Source: CAWDJT01 sp963828705
GTDB taxonomy: Bacteria > Desulfobacterota > Syntrophobacteria > Syntrophobacterales > Syntrophobacteraceae
Assembly (NCBI GenBank): GCA_963828705.1
Contig: CAWHGA010000023.1
Coordinates: 205,906-269,905, forward strand
Direction: 5' to 3'
Length of the DNA: 64,000 nt
Shown: in pieces, positions 36,230 through 45,520 of the stretch
Layout: each line of letters opens with the position of its first letter
Numbering within the stretch: the first letter of the stretch is position 1
Notes under the pieces: model-generated
What the model saw: only the letters and a program-made list of their open reading frames with translations
Told to the model about the DNA's origin: nothing
Databases searched by the model: none
Translations under genes and position numbers: made by a program

Positions 36230-37360
36230 GTGGAAAAGGAGCAGACATGGGAGACGAGTCCTTTTGTGGCACGGCTGGAGCGGTTCCGACGGATCATGGA
36301 AGAACAGGAATTGGACGGCTTCTTGGTGGCGGTTCCGGAGAACCGCTATTACCTGAGCGGTTATGCGGCGGATGACCTGTTGCTGACGGAAAGCTCCGGG
36401 TTTCTCTTCATTACCGCCGGCCGGCAACTCCTGCTGACCGATTTCCGGTATGAAGAAGCGGCCCGCGGTGAGGCCCCGGCCTATGAAGTGGTTATCTACA
36501 AGGAGGGTCTGGAAACCCTCCTGCCGGAGCTTCTTGCCAACACCGCGGTAAATCGCCTGGGTCTGGAGAGCCACTACTGCACTCACCAGCGCTATCTGCA
36601 GGTGGAGCGGGCACTGCATGCGGTGCGGCCGGATGCTCAGGTGGTGGCGGTGGAAAACCTGGTGGAAGGGATGCGGATCGTCAAGGACTCGGAAGAGATC
36701 GAACAGATCCGGGCGTCCTTGCGGCTCACCGAACACGTGCTGACGGATGTGTGGCCAACTCTGACGCCGGGTCGTACCGAAAAGGAGGTGGCCTGGCAGA
36801 TTGAACGTGGCATTCGCGAGCGAGGGGCCGAAGCCGTGTCTTTTCCCCCCATTGCCGCCGCCGGACCCAATGGTGCGCTGCCGCATGCGGTCCCCGGGGA
36901 GCGCCCGATCAGCCCCGGTGATTCGCTGATTCTGGACGTCGGATCGCGTCTCAACCGCTACTGTTCGGACATCACTCGCACCTGGGTTGCGGGTAATCCC
37001 GAACCGCGACTCCGGGAGATCTACCGAATCGTGCGCGAGGCGCAACTGGCGGCTCAGGATGCCATCTGCGCCGGCAAGGATTCACAGGAAGTGGACCAGG
37101 TCGCGCGGGGTATCATCGGTCAGGCGGGCTATGGGGATAACTTCGGCCACGGTCTGGGCCACGGCGTGGGGCTGGCGGTGCATGAAAAACCAGGATTCGG
37201 CAAACTCAGCCGGATGGTGCTCGAAGAGAACATGGTGGTAACCGTCGAACCGGGAATCTACTTGAGCGGCTACGGTGGGGTGCGGCTCGAAAATATGGTG
37301 CGGGTCACCGCCACCGGGTGTGAGCTGCTCAACGAGCTGGATCTGTTCTACCGGTGGTAG
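36230..37360 (+). CDS. Xaa-Pro aminopeptidase/dipeptidase (M24 family)
   Basis: 376 residues. Metallopeptidase of family M24 that cleaves at proline. The N-terminal creatinase-like domain starts ERFRRIMEEQELDGFLVAVP. The pita-bread catalytic domain shows the metal ligands in SLILDVGSRLNRYCSDITRTW (two Asp, given here in parts: LILDVG and CSDITR), GHGLGHGVGLAVHE (His) and VTVEPGIYLSGYGGVRLENM (two Glu). GTG start at 36230 after AAGG. It is convergent with the aminotransferase gene, 13 bases away. Confidence 0.9.
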   Translation: MEKEQTWETSPFVARLERFRRIMEEQELDGFLVAVPENRYYLSGYAADDLLLTESSGFLFITAGRQLLLTDFRYEEAARGEAPAYEVVIYKEGLETLLPELLANTAVNRLGLESHYCTHQRYLQVERALHAVRPDAQVVAVENLVEGMRIVKDSEEIEQIRASLRLTEHVLTDVWPTLTPGRTEKEVAWQIERGIRERGAEAVSFPPIAAAGPNGALPHAVPGERPISPGDSLILDVGSRLNRYCSDITRTWVAGNPEPRLREIYRIVREAQLAAQDAICAGKDSQEVDQVARGIIGQAGYGDNFGHGLGHGVGLAVHEKPGFGKLSRMVLEENMVVTVEPGIYLSGYGGVRLENMVRVTATGCELLNELDLFYRW

Positions 37361-37373
37361 TGCCCCCGCACTC

Positions 37374-38492
37374 TCACGCGGCCTTTTGAAAGAAATCCCG
37401 GATGCAGGCCACCACATATTCCTGTTGTTCGGCGGTGAGTTCCGGATAGATGGGGAGCGCCAGGGTTTCCTGGGCGGCCCGCTCGCTTTCGGGGAAGGCA
37501 CCGCGCTGGTAGCCGAGGGAGGCGAAGCAGACCTGAAGATGCAGCGGTATGGGGTAATACACTTCGGTGGCTACGCCTTGATCGGACAGGAAGGACTTGA
37601 GCGCATCGCGGCGGGAAGCGTCGACGCGGATGACGAACTGGTTGTAGATATGCCGGTCGGTGCGTTCCACCGGGAGACCGACTTGTTCCAGCAGACGCTG
37701 GTCGGCAAAGAACTGCCGGTAGCGGGCGGCGTTAACCTGACGCTGTCGGGTCCAGCCATCCAGATGAGCCAGCTTGACCCGCAGAACTGCGGCATGAATG
37801 GCATCCAGTCGAAAATTGCCACCCAGGAGCGGATGATGATACCGCACTTTGGAACCGTGAGTGCGAAGCATCCGTAGCCGTTCGGCAAAGGCCTCATCGC
37901 TGGTGACCAGCATGCCCGCATCGCCCAGGGTCCCCAGATTTTTGGACGGAAAGAAGCTGAAGGTTCCGCACAGACCAAAACTACCGGCACGCCGGCCGTC
38001 GATTTCGGCGCCGATGGCCTGGGCGGCGTCTTCGATGATGGGAATGTCGCCAGCGGCAGCTGCCAAGGCGTTCATTGCCACGCACTGGCCATAGAGGTGC
38101 ACCGGAATGATGGCGCGGGTTCTGGCGCTGATGGCAGCTTTCACCTGGAGCGGATCGATGTTGTAGGTTTCCGGATCGATGTCGACGAATACCGCCCGAG
38201 CCCCCAGGCGGCTGATGGCGCCCACCGTGGCAAAGAAAGTGTAGGGAGTGGTGATCACCTCGTGGCCGGGGCCAACCTCCAGTGCCATGAGGGCCGCCAA
38301 CAGCGCGTCGGAGCCTGATGAAACTCCGACCGCGTGAGTCGTTCCGCAATATCGGGCGATTTCTTGTTCCAAGGCTTCGACCTCGGGACCGAGGATGTAA
38401 CGACCGGAACGTGCCACGCGCAGCAGTGCCGCCTCGATTTCGGCGCCGATGGTTTGATATTGAGTCAGCAGATCCAGCAGGGGAACGTTCAT
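37374..38492 (-). CDS. DegT/DnrJ/EryC1/StrS sugar aminotransferase
   Basis: 372 residues. PLP-dependent aminotransferase acting on nucleotide-linked keto-sugars, used in surface polysaccharide synthesis. The N-terminus is MNVPLLDLLTQYQTI. Conserved segments are GVSSGSDALLAALMALEVG, TTPYTFFATVGAISRLGA, IIEDAAQAIGAEIDGRRAG and the PLP lysine in FSFFPSKNLGTLGDAGML. AAGGAGG lies just before the ATG at 38492. It is 61 bases downstream of the UDP-glucuronate epimerase on the same strand, so both probably serve one sugar pathway. Confidence 0.9.
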   Translation of the reverse strand: MNVPLLDLLTQYQTIGAEIEAALLRVARSGRYILGPEVEALEQEIARYCGTTHAVGVSSGSDALLAALMALEVGPGHEVITTPYTFFATVGAISRLGARAVFVDIDPETYNIDPLQVKAAISARTRAIIPVHLYGQCVAMNALAAAAGDIPIIEDAAQAIGAEIDGRRAGSFGLCGTFSFFPSKNLGTLGDAGMLVTSDEAFAERLRMLRTHGSKVRYHHPLLGGNFRLDAIHAAVLRVKLAHLDGWTRQRQVNAARYRQFFADQRLLEQVGLPVERTDRHIYNQFVIRVDASRRDALKSFLSDQGVATEVYYPIPLHLQVCFASLGYQRGAFPESERAAQETLALPIYPELTAEQQEYVVACIRDFFQKAA

Positions 38493-38553
38493 CCATGCCT
38501 CCTTGGGGGTTCTGCCACAGTGACCGGGGCGGTTGTTATCTGCAACCTTGGCT

Positions 38554-39576
38554 TCACGCCTTGTAATAGGAACGATACCAGGAGACGAACTGACGGATGC
38601 CATCCCTGACGCTGGTTCGGGGCTTAAAACCAAAATCCCTTTCCAGGTCTTCAATGTCCGCGCAGGTTGCCGCGACATCACCGGGCTGCATCGGCAACAT
38701 CTCCATCCTGGCCTTGATTCCCAGGCATTCCTCCAGGGCGCCGATGAAATCCAGGAGCTTCACTGGATGATGGTTGCCGATGTTATAAATGCGGTAGGGC
38801 GCATAGCTGGTCCCGGGGTCGGGAGCGGCGCCATTCCAGTCAGGATCGGGCTGGGGGGCTCTGGCCGTGACGCGCACCACCCCTTCGATGATGTCCTCGA
38901 TGTAGGTGAAATCACGCTCCATGTGGCCATGATTGAAGACTCTGATGGGTTCTCCCGCCAACATCGCTTTGGTGAACAGGAAGAGCGCCATGTCCGGCCG
39001 TCCCCAGGGACCGTAGACGGTGAAAAAACGTAGTCCGGTACACGGCAGCCCGAAAAGATGAGCATAGGTATGGGCCATCAGTTCGTTGCTTTTCTTGGAT
39101 GCGGCGTAAAGTGACACCGGATGATCGACGTTGTGATGCACAGAAAAGGGCATGTTGGTGTTGGCGCCGTAGACCGAACTCGACGAGGCAAACACCAGGT
39201 GCCCGATGTGGTGATGGCGGCAGGCTTCCAGGATGTTGAGAAACCCGGTCAGATTGCTTTCCAGATAGGCGTGCGGGTTGGTGAGCGAATAGCGGACGCC
39301 GGCCTGAGCAGCCAGGTGCACCACGCGCTGGAATCCATATTGTCGAAAGAGTTGCTCCACGCCGGGGCCGTCGGCCAGATTCAAACGATGAAAGGAAAAC
39401 GCAGGATAGCGTTCCAGCTGTTCCAGGCGAGCCCATTTCAAGGTGACGTCATAGTAGTCGTTGACGCTATCGAGCCCCACCACGGGCTGGCCGTCTTCAA
39501 GCAACCGGCGGGCGAGGCAAAAACCAATAAATCCAGCAGCACCGGTCACCAATACTGGCCGGTCTGAATCCAACAT
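38554..39576 (-). CDS. UDP-glucuronate 4-epimerase-like SDR enzyme
   Basis: 340 residues, extended short-chain dehydrogenase. NAD motif VLVTGAAGFIGFCLARRLL at the N-terminus, then VVGLDSVNDYYDVTLKWARL (typical of UDP-glucuronate/galacturonate epimerases), VVHLAAQAGVRYSL, SSSSVYGANTNMPFS and catalytic YxxxK in YAASKKSNELMAH. The FFTVYGPWGRPDMALF stretch and HMERDFTYIEDI are also typical. ATG at 39576, GAGGAG ten bases upstream. The exact substrate is inferred from family resemblance. Confidence 0.87.
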   Translation of the reverse strand: MLDSDRPVLVTGAAGFIGFCLARRLLEDGQPVVGLDSVNDYYDVTLKWARLEQLERYPAFSFHRLNLADGPGVEQLFRQYGFQRVVHLAAQAGVRYSLTNPHAYLESNLTGFLNILEACRHHHIGHLVFASSSSVYGANTNMPFSVHHNVDHPVSLYAASKKSNELMAHTYAHLFGLPCTGLRFFTVYGPWGRPDMALFLFTKAMLAGEPIRVFNHGHMERDFTYIEDIIEGVVRVTARAPQPDPDWNGAAPDPGTSYAPYRIYNIGNHHPVKLLDFIGALEECLGIKARMEMLPMQPGDVAATCADIEDLERDFGFKPRTSVRDGIRQFVSWYRSYYKA

Positions 39577-39829
39577 AGTGGGTGTACTCCTCTGTTGCCA
39601 ACGAACTGGCAGCTGTCGGGTGCGGTAAATCATCCCAATGCTGCCGCGATGATCAGTGATCTGTTCCAACCCAAACCGTCACGGTGACCGCTGGTCACAC
39701 GGCGGGATTGTTCAGCCCGAAGCTATGACAAGCCTGTGGTACCAGCAATGCCCACCAAGCGGGGCCGGCCGAAAAACAAGAGGAGCCAACCGTGTCCTTC
39801 CCGCCACTTCCATCCGGCTCCCGCCCCGG

Positions 39830-40294
39830 TCACGCCTGTTTGGTCAGGCGCACCGTCAGCACCGAGCACGGCGCCTTGCGGACCACGCGGTCGGCGGTGC
39901 TGCCAAAGAGCACGTGGGCAATGCCGGTCAACCCGTGGCAACCCATGACGATCAGGTCGATGTTGTTCTCTTTAGCGAATTGAATCATTTCAGTCGCCGG
40001 ATAACCGGATAGAATCTGAATTTCATAGGGTTGTTTCTGCTTCAAGTGGCTCGCATAGCGCTCCTGGATAGTGGCATTGGCCGCATCGGTAGCGCGTTCC
40101 ACGAACTTGGCATCGTATTCGATGGGTACATGGACTTCCCCGATGGGTGAAAAGGAGAAGGTAACCATGACATGGACAATATGGAGAGTGGCACCGTAAC
40201 GCCAGGCCAGGTCTTTAGCCATCAAGAACGCTTGGTCGGCGTTTGGTGAGAAATCGGTACAAAATACCATGTTCTTGACCAGATTCTCTTCCAT
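39830..40294 (-). CDS. Universal stress protein (UspA family)
   Basis: 154 residues. Begins NMVFCTDFSPNADQAFLMA and ends with the ATP-binding type motif IVMGCHGLTGIAHVLFGSTADRV (given in parts: MGCHGLTG and GSTADRVVRKAP) and CSVLTVR, as in ATP-binding members of the family. ATG at 40294 after CAGGAG. Such proteins are usually induced by starvation or oxidative stress; no regulatory site was recognised here. Confidence 0.9.
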   Translation of the reverse strand: MEENLVKNMVFCTDFSPNADQAFLMAKDLAWRYGATLHIVHVMVTFSFSPIGEVHVPIEYDAKFVERATDAANATIQERYASHLKQKQPYEIQILSGYPATEMIQFAKENNIDLIVMGCHGLTGIAHVLFGSTADRVVRKAPCSVLTVRLTKQA

Positions 40295-40955
40295 GGGACA
40301 CTCCTGTCTTGATATCTAGTGTGATGTATTGCTGGCACTCCGCATCAACAACAAATCAAGAATCGTCATTCTCGACAATTCTGAGACGTTCCCGACGAAT
40401 TCATGGCTAACCGAGCATGCTCGGAAGTCTCTTGCCGCCTATGGGCGGGAAAGCATGAGAATGCGGTTCGGCGGTTCGAAGGGAAGGAACTGCGGCAAAT
40501 CCTCCCAACGCACTTACTAGCTCACGCCCTCACGCCTGATGGCTTTTCACGCTGGCGGGGATTTGTTGGTTCCTTTTGGTCCTAAATGTGGATGCAAGGA
40601 ATAGCCCCCCATGGGCTTACTCCGGTTGGCGAGGGAGACGACGACCCCCAGACACCTTTTATAACCCCAATGATTTGATGGACGCAATGGGAGATTCCCG
40701 ATTGGTGGTCAGACGGATGGCTGAACGCCTCGCTTTCCGCGGCCCGGTCTACCGCAACATTTCAATAGCTGAAGGCCAACAACCCTGGATTCCCGCCTAC
40801 GACGGAATGACGCACGCCACAAACCGACATCCTTCCTGCGAAGCCTGTCCCCGCAAGCTTAAGGTGGGGAGCAGGAATCCAGGGAAATGCACACGTGTTC
40901 ATCTGCTCAGACTTATTGAGCAGTCACGGCGCACGAAAGGAACGATTTGAGATTC
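40295..40955. other. Intergenic region without a recognisable gene
   Basis: About 660 bases upstream of the hflKC cluster. Open frames on either strand lack family resemblance and ribosome sites. It contains one dispersed repeat copy (separate entry). Confidence 0.4.
40785..40883. repeat. Dispersed palindromic repeat, copy B
   Basis: One arm reads CTGGATTCCCGCCTACGACG followed by GAATGACG (40785-40812). The opposing arm ends GCAGGAATCCAGG (40871-40883). In between lies a CCCCGC...GTGGGG hairpin. Related to the repeats near 25123 and 50849. Confidence 0.55.
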
Positions 40956-40984
40956 TTGACAAAAGAGCATGCGGCGAATACCAT
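40956..40984 (+). promoter_or_regulatory. Candidate promoter for the hflKC cluster
   Basis: Perfect TTGACA (40956-40961), 17-base spacer, TACCAT (40979-40984, 4 of 6). It would read into the small ORFs and hflK-hflC. Confidence 0.45.
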
Positions 40985-41066
40985 GGCGAAGATAAGGTAG
41001 AAAACGGCCAACAAGGGTTCCTGGTAACACCGGCGTCGGGAGAGCACCGGAGAAGATCCCGATCCG

Positions 41067-41189
41067 ATGATCTGCAACGGTTGCCCTGGCAAGTGCGGAA
41101 CAACTGCTGCCAAAGCGTTGTATACTAGTGACGGCAGCCATTTCTGGGTGAGACCTCGGTGCCCCATCGTTCCGGCAACGGGTGGTTAG
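41067..41189 (+). CDS. Possible 40-residue Cys-rich small protein
   Basis: Small frame MICNGCPGKCGTTAAKALYT followed by about 20 residues ending RCPIVPATGG. Four Cys (CxxCxxxC plus a fourth) suggest metal or disulfide binding. It sits 27 bases upstream of a small membrane protein gene and behind a candidate promoter. GGAGA is 13 bases upstream of the ATG, longer than ideal. No family was recognised. Confidence 0.3.
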   Translation: MICNGCPGKCGTTAAKALYTSDGSHFWVRPRCPIVPATGG

Positions 41190-41216
41190 TGTCGCCGGTG
41201 GTTGAGAGCAGAGACC

Positions 41217-41399
41217 ATGTTCAAGCGCCTGTCCCGAACTCAGTGGAAAGTGTTGTTCCTGCGGGTGATCCTGGGGATGGTCTGCGCTGTGTTTCTCATC
41301 CGTCTGTTTCTACCCAAGGCTGGAGCTGGGGCGATTGCGGCGGCGGCGGTGTTGCTGGTGTTTTTTGCTTATGTGCTTGAAGCGGTGCGCCAGCGTTAA
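41217..41399 (+). CDS. Small membrane protein upstream of hflK
   Basis: 60 residues. After a basic start (MFKRLSRTQWK) the sequence is almost entirely hydrophobic with two likely transmembrane helices (VLFLRVILGMVCAVFLIRLF and AIAAAAVLLVFFAYVLEAV), ending in VRQR. The ATG at 41217 has a purine-rich upstream stretch. It is 90 bases before hflK, same strand. It is not recognised as a named family but may work with HflKC at the membrane (inference). Confidence 0.6.
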   Translation: MFKRLSRTQWKVLFLRVILGMVCAVFLIRLFLPKAGAGAIAAAAVLLVFFAYVLEAVRQR

Positions 41400-41489
41400 G
41401 AGCGGGCCGTGAAGGTTTTCGAAGCCCCCGTCACGAGAGGGGCCCTTAGATTATTGACGTCTTAGGAGTTTGGGCATACAGGAGAGCGC

Positions 41490-42552
41490 ATGGACTGGAA
41501 TATGCCGCCACATCGCCCCAAGGGCGGGAAGGACTTTGGCGAGCTGGAGCAATTGTTGGAGCAACTCAGAAATCGTCTGGGTTTTCGCTTTCCCGCCGGT
41601 AAACCGGTTTGGATTGTTGTACTGGTGGTACTCGCTCTTGTTTCTTGGTGCGAGTTCCTACTACAGCGTGGATCCAGAGCAAACAGCTATCGTCCAACGA
41701 TTTGGTAGTGTTGTGCGGATGGCCGATCCTGGCCCTCACTTCAGGATCCCCTTCGGCATTGAAACGGTGAGGAAGGTTAGAAATCGCCGTGTTCTGGTGC
41801 TGGAATCCGGCTATCGCACCGTCAAAGCGGGAGCCCGTTCGCAGTTTACCGAGAAAGGTTTTGAGGAGCAGGCGCGGATGTTGTGCGGTGACCTCAATGT
41901 AGTCGACCTGCAATGGACGGTGCAGTATCAAATCAAGGACCCCATCGACTACCTGTTCCGGGTCGAAGATGTTGAAGCGGCCATCAACGATATTTCTGAG
42001 TCTGTGGTCCGGAGTATTGTGGGGAACCGCTATGCTGATGATGTGCTCACCGTGGGGCGGGCTTCCATAGCTGAGATGGCTAAAGTGGACATGCAGCAAA
42101 TCCTGGACAGTTATAAGACCGGCATTCTCATCGTTGCCGTGCAGCTTCAGAATGCGAACCCGCCGAACCTCGTCAAAGCGGCCTTCAATGAAGTCAACGA
42201 AGCGGGCCAGGAAAAGGAGCGCATGATCAATGATGCGCAGAAGGTCAGCAGTCAAGAGATCCCCAGGGCCTATGGAGAAGCCAAGCAAATCATTTCCCAG
42301 GCCGAGGGCTATGCGCTCGAAAAAATCAATCGGGCACAGGGTGAAGCTAGTCGGTTCCTGGACATCCTGGCCGAATACCAGAAGGCGCCCGAGGTAAGCC
42401 GCCAGCGTATGTATGTGGAAGCACTGCAGGCCCTGACTGGCAAAATGGAGCGGCTCATCGTACTGGATGAGAAACAGCGGAACGTGTTGCCACTGCTCGA
42501 TCTAAACCGGATTCCCGACAGCGCTACCCTGCGGGATGTTGGCGAAAAGTAG
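41490..42552 (+). CDS. hflK: HflK, FtsH modulator (one frameshift)
   Basis: About 353 residues after merging one frameshift. HflK is an SPFH/band-7 membrane protein which with HflC surrounds and modulates the FtsH protease. The start ATG at 41490 follows AGGAG; the N-terminus is Pro/Gly-rich (MDWNMPPHRPKGGKDFG). A transmembrane helix (WIVVLVVLAL) is interrupted by one extra base near 41637-41645, after which FLGASSYYSVDPEQTAIVQR continues as expected. The SPFH domain contains VDLQWTVQYQIKDPIDYLF, and a coiled coil with EASRFLDILAEYQKAPEV follows. Confidence 0.88.
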
Positions 42553-42603
42553 TGGCGCCGAGACTCAGTCTGGGCATACCGCCGGCACTGGAGATAAGAC
42601 CCG

Positions 42604-43618
42604 ATGAATCTGCAGAAATGGAAAATAGTTTTGGGAGTTGTCGTTGCCCTTGGAGTTCTTGCTTACAATGCCTGTTTTGTCGTGAATATGAACGAGATGG
42701 CGGTTATTACGCAGGCTGGGGAAACCGGTTCGAGAGCCCATCACTGATGCCGGACTCAAATTCAAGGTCCCGATTGTTGAGACTCCAATCTTCTTCGAGA
42801 AACGAATCATCAAGTGGTACGGGCGGCCCAACCCGATCCCCACCAAGGACAAGAAATTCATCTATATCGATACCATGGCCCGTTGGAAAATCAAGGACCC
42901 GCTGTTGTTTCTGCAACGGGTGGGGTCGGTGGAAACGGCTCAAAGCCGCATCGATAACATCATCGATTCGGTCGTCCGGGACCATGTTTCCAAGAACTAT
43001 CTGGTGGAACTGGTGCGCAGTGAAGGTTGGAATGAAGCCAAGCAGAAACTCATGGAATCCGGTATCCAGGAGTATCAGATGCTCACCGGCGGAGGCGAAG
43101 GAACGGGGGCGGAAGAGTCGGCTGGTCCGCTCCGCAAAGGCCGAGAAAAGATCACCCGCGAAATGCTGGCGGATGGTGCCCGCCAATTTCCGGAGTTTGG
43201 CATGGAACTTCTGGATATCCGCATCACCCGCATCAATTATGAGGAGTCGGTCCAGCAGAAGGTGTTTGAGCGGATGATTTCCGAGCGCAAACGCATTGCG
43301 GCTCAGTACCGTTCAGAAGGCGAGGGGGAGAGAGCGGCGATCCTGGGGCACATGGAACGGGATCTGGCCAAGATCAGATCCGAAGCTTATCGTGAGTCGC
43401 AACAGGTTCGTGGTCGTGCCGATGCCGAGGCGACTCGCATCTATGCCGAAGCATTCAGCAAGAATGTGGAATTCTTTGCATTTTATCGGACCCTCGATTT
43501 CTACCAGAATTTTTCCAACCCTCGAGGCGTCTTTGTGTTTTCCACCGATTCGGAAATCTTCAAATATCTGACCGACAATAAGGGCGTGGGGCCGCGGGTG
43601 AAATCGGCAAATCCTTAG
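42604..43618 (+). CDS. hflC: HflC, FtsH modulator (one frameshift)
   Basis: About 337 residues after merging one frameshift. The N-terminal helix (IVLGVVVALGVLAYNACFVV) precedes MNEMAVITQAGE. One extra A in the AAA run at 42722-42724 breaks the frame; removing it gives PVREPITDAGLKFKVP, the HflC consensus. The rest reads through IKWYGRPNPIPTKDKKFIYI, DTMARWKIKDPLLFLQRV, GMELLDIRITRINYEESVQQ and DFYQNFSNPRGVFVFSTDSE. It forms a complex with HflK, encoded 51 bases upstream. Confidence 0.88.
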
Positions 43619-43663
43619 CCGGCCAGAAAGTATCTAGATCGCAACCAGGCAGGAGAGAACTCC

Positions 43664-44878
43664 ATGGCATATTTCGAGGAGAACCCTCATGAGATCAGCC
43701 AGGCTGACATGATCGTAGCCATTCCGTCCTTCAATGAGGCGGAGATGATTGGCTATGTGACTTCTCAGGCCAGCCAGGGCCTGACCGGGCATTTCGGGCA
43801 CCTCAAGAGTGTCCTGATCAACTGCGACAATCATTCCGATGATGGCACCAAAGAAGCGTTCATGTCCGTGCCCACGGCGGTTCCCAAGATCTACCTGTCA
43901 ACGCCGCCGAACACTCCCGGCAAGGGCAACAACCTTAGGAACCTGTTTGAAAAGGTCATCGACCTGAAAGCTCGGACGGTGGTGATGGTGGACGCCGATG
44001 TCAAGAGCATCACCCCGCAATGGATCAAGAGTCTTGGCGAACCCCTGGAGAAGGGTTTCGGCTTTGTTTGTCCGCTTTACGTCCGGCACAAGTACGAAAG
44101 CACTCTGGCCAGTACCATTGCCTATCCGATGACCCGATGTCTGTATGGCCGACGGGTGCGCCAACCTCTGGCCGGGGATTTTGGGTTCCAGGGGCAACTG
44201 GCCGAGAAATTTCTGCAATGCCCAGTCTGGACGGAGTCGGCGCAGAACTACGGGATCAACATCTGGATGTCCACGGTGGCCATAAACGCACGTTTGCCCA
44301 TCTGCCAAGCGTTCATGGGGGGGCCCAAGGTCCATCGCGGTGAAGACCCGTTTGCCCAGCTGACCGCCCTCTTTCATCAGGTGGTGAGCACGATCTTTGA
44401 TCTTATGACGGTGTACGGAGATCTGTGGCGACAGGTGAAGTGGAGCAAACCCACGGCCCTCTATGGGATTAGCGGTGAGGATGTGGACAGTCCTCCGGTT
44501 ATGGGAGTCAACGAAAAGCGGCTGCACGAAAGGTTCTTGCGAGGCTTTGATGATCATCTCGGCTTGTGGCAGGGCATTTTTGATCAGAGTGTGATCCACA
44601 AACTGCAAGAAATGAGAGGATTGGGGCTTCAGCAGTTTTCTTTCCCGATTCAAACCTGGGTCAATATCCTGTTTGACGCTGCTGCCGCCTACCACCAGAT
44701 GTCGGAAGCGGATCGGCCCACCCTGCTGGATGCTTTGCTGCCTATCTATATGGGTAAGGTGTTGGCGTTTGTGCGCAAAACCGAGCGGGTTTCGGTGCAG
44801 CAAGCTGAAGAATTGGTGGAAAACGAGTGTATGGTATTCGAAGAAACCAAACCCTACCTGTTGAATAAGTGGGTTTGA
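43664..44878 (+). CDS. Glycosyltransferase, GT81-like (glucosylglycerate-type)
   Basis: 404 residues. GT-A fold: MIVAIPSFNEAEMIGYVTSQ near residue 16, the sugar-nucleotide and metal motif VVMVDADVKSITPQWI (DxD) near 105, and AGDFGFQGQLAEKFL, resembling the GDFG loop of glucosyl-3-phosphoglycerate and mannosylglycerate synthases. Those make compatible solutes or lipopolysaccharide precursors, but the product here is inferred. GGAGAG precedes the ATG at 43664. It is 45 bases downstream of hflC, suggesting co-transcription. Confidence 0.65.
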   Translation: MAYFEENPHEISQADMIVAIPSFNEAEMIGYVTSQASQGLTGHFGHLKSVLINCDNHSDDGTKEAFMSVPTAVPKIYLSTPPNTPGKGNNLRNLFEKVIDLKARTVVMVDADVKSITPQWIKSLGEPLEKGFGFVCPLYVRHKYESTLASTIAYPMTRCLYGRRVRQPLAGDFGFQGQLAEKFLQCPVWTESAQNYGINIWMSTVAINARLPICQAFMGGPKVHRGEDPFAQLTALFHQVVSTIFDLMTVYGDLWRQVKWSKPTALYGISGEDVDSPPVMGVNEKRLHERFLRGFDDHLGLWQGIFDQSVIHKLQEMRGLGLQQFSFPIQTWVNILFDAAAAYHQMSEADRPTLLDALLPIYMGKVLAFVRKTERVSVQQAEELVENECMVFEETKPYLLNKWV

Positions 44879-44999
44879 CATGAGGGCCATTTGAACCGTT
44901 TTCTCAAAAAGAAGCAGTTCATTATGGACTTGCATCCTGGCGAGCGATCCACCGAGAGGTTTATGACCGACGAGAGGGTGAAGACGAGGAGGCTGTACG

Positions 45000-45365
45000 A
45001 TGGCAAAAATCCTGGTGGTTGATGACGAAGAACACATTCGCCTGCTCTACTCGGAAGAACTGACCGAAGCTGGCTATGAAGTGATTACGGCTGACAGCGG
45101 TTTGCAGCTTATGGAGCGGATTGAAAAGGAAAAGCCGGATCTGGTGGTGCTTGACATCAAGATGGTGGATTACAACGGGTTGGATCTGCTGCAGGATATT
45201 CGCAATCGTTTCTATGACCTGCCCGTCATCCTTTCGACTGCATACGACACCTTTAAGGAGGACATGAAATCCATTGCCGCGGATTTCTATGTGGTTAAGA
45301 GCTTCGACCTGACCGAGCTAAAAAAGAAGATTTCCATGGCCTTGGAAACCAGTGTTCCAAACTGA
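45000..45365 (+). CDS. Stand-alone response-regulator receiver protein
   Basis: 121 residues, only a CheY-like receiver. Acidic pair in ILVVDDEEHIRLLY, phospho-acceptor Asp in LVVLDIKMVDYNG, Thr/Ser position in VILSTAYDTFKED and the conserved Lys in VVKSFDLTELKKKI. No output domain, so it acts by protein contact or phosphorelay (Spo0F-like). No kinase is adjacent. It follows the glycosyltransferase by 121 bases. Confidence 0.9.
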   Translation: MAKILVVDDEEHIRLLYSEELTEAGYEVITADSGLQLMERIEKEKPDLVVLDIKMVDYNGLDLLQDIRNRFYDLPVILSTAYDTFKEDMKSIAADFYVVKSFDLTELKKKISMALETSVPN

Positions 45366-45520
45366 CCGGCCATGCGATCCCGCCGGTATGGACCGCAGAT
45401 CGCGCGGGTCGGGGCAGGTGTCCTCCGTCTCCAGGCAATGGAGGCACCGAGCTTGGCAGACGGCTTGGTTTCGGTCCGGCCCAGGTAATTGGCAGCGTAA
45501 CCCCGCAATCCGACTCGCCG

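Noticed and set aside
40913..41167. Hydrophobic 84-codon minus frame
   Set aside because: Opposite to the hflKC promoter region and lacking a start signal; the hydrophobic character is probably chance.
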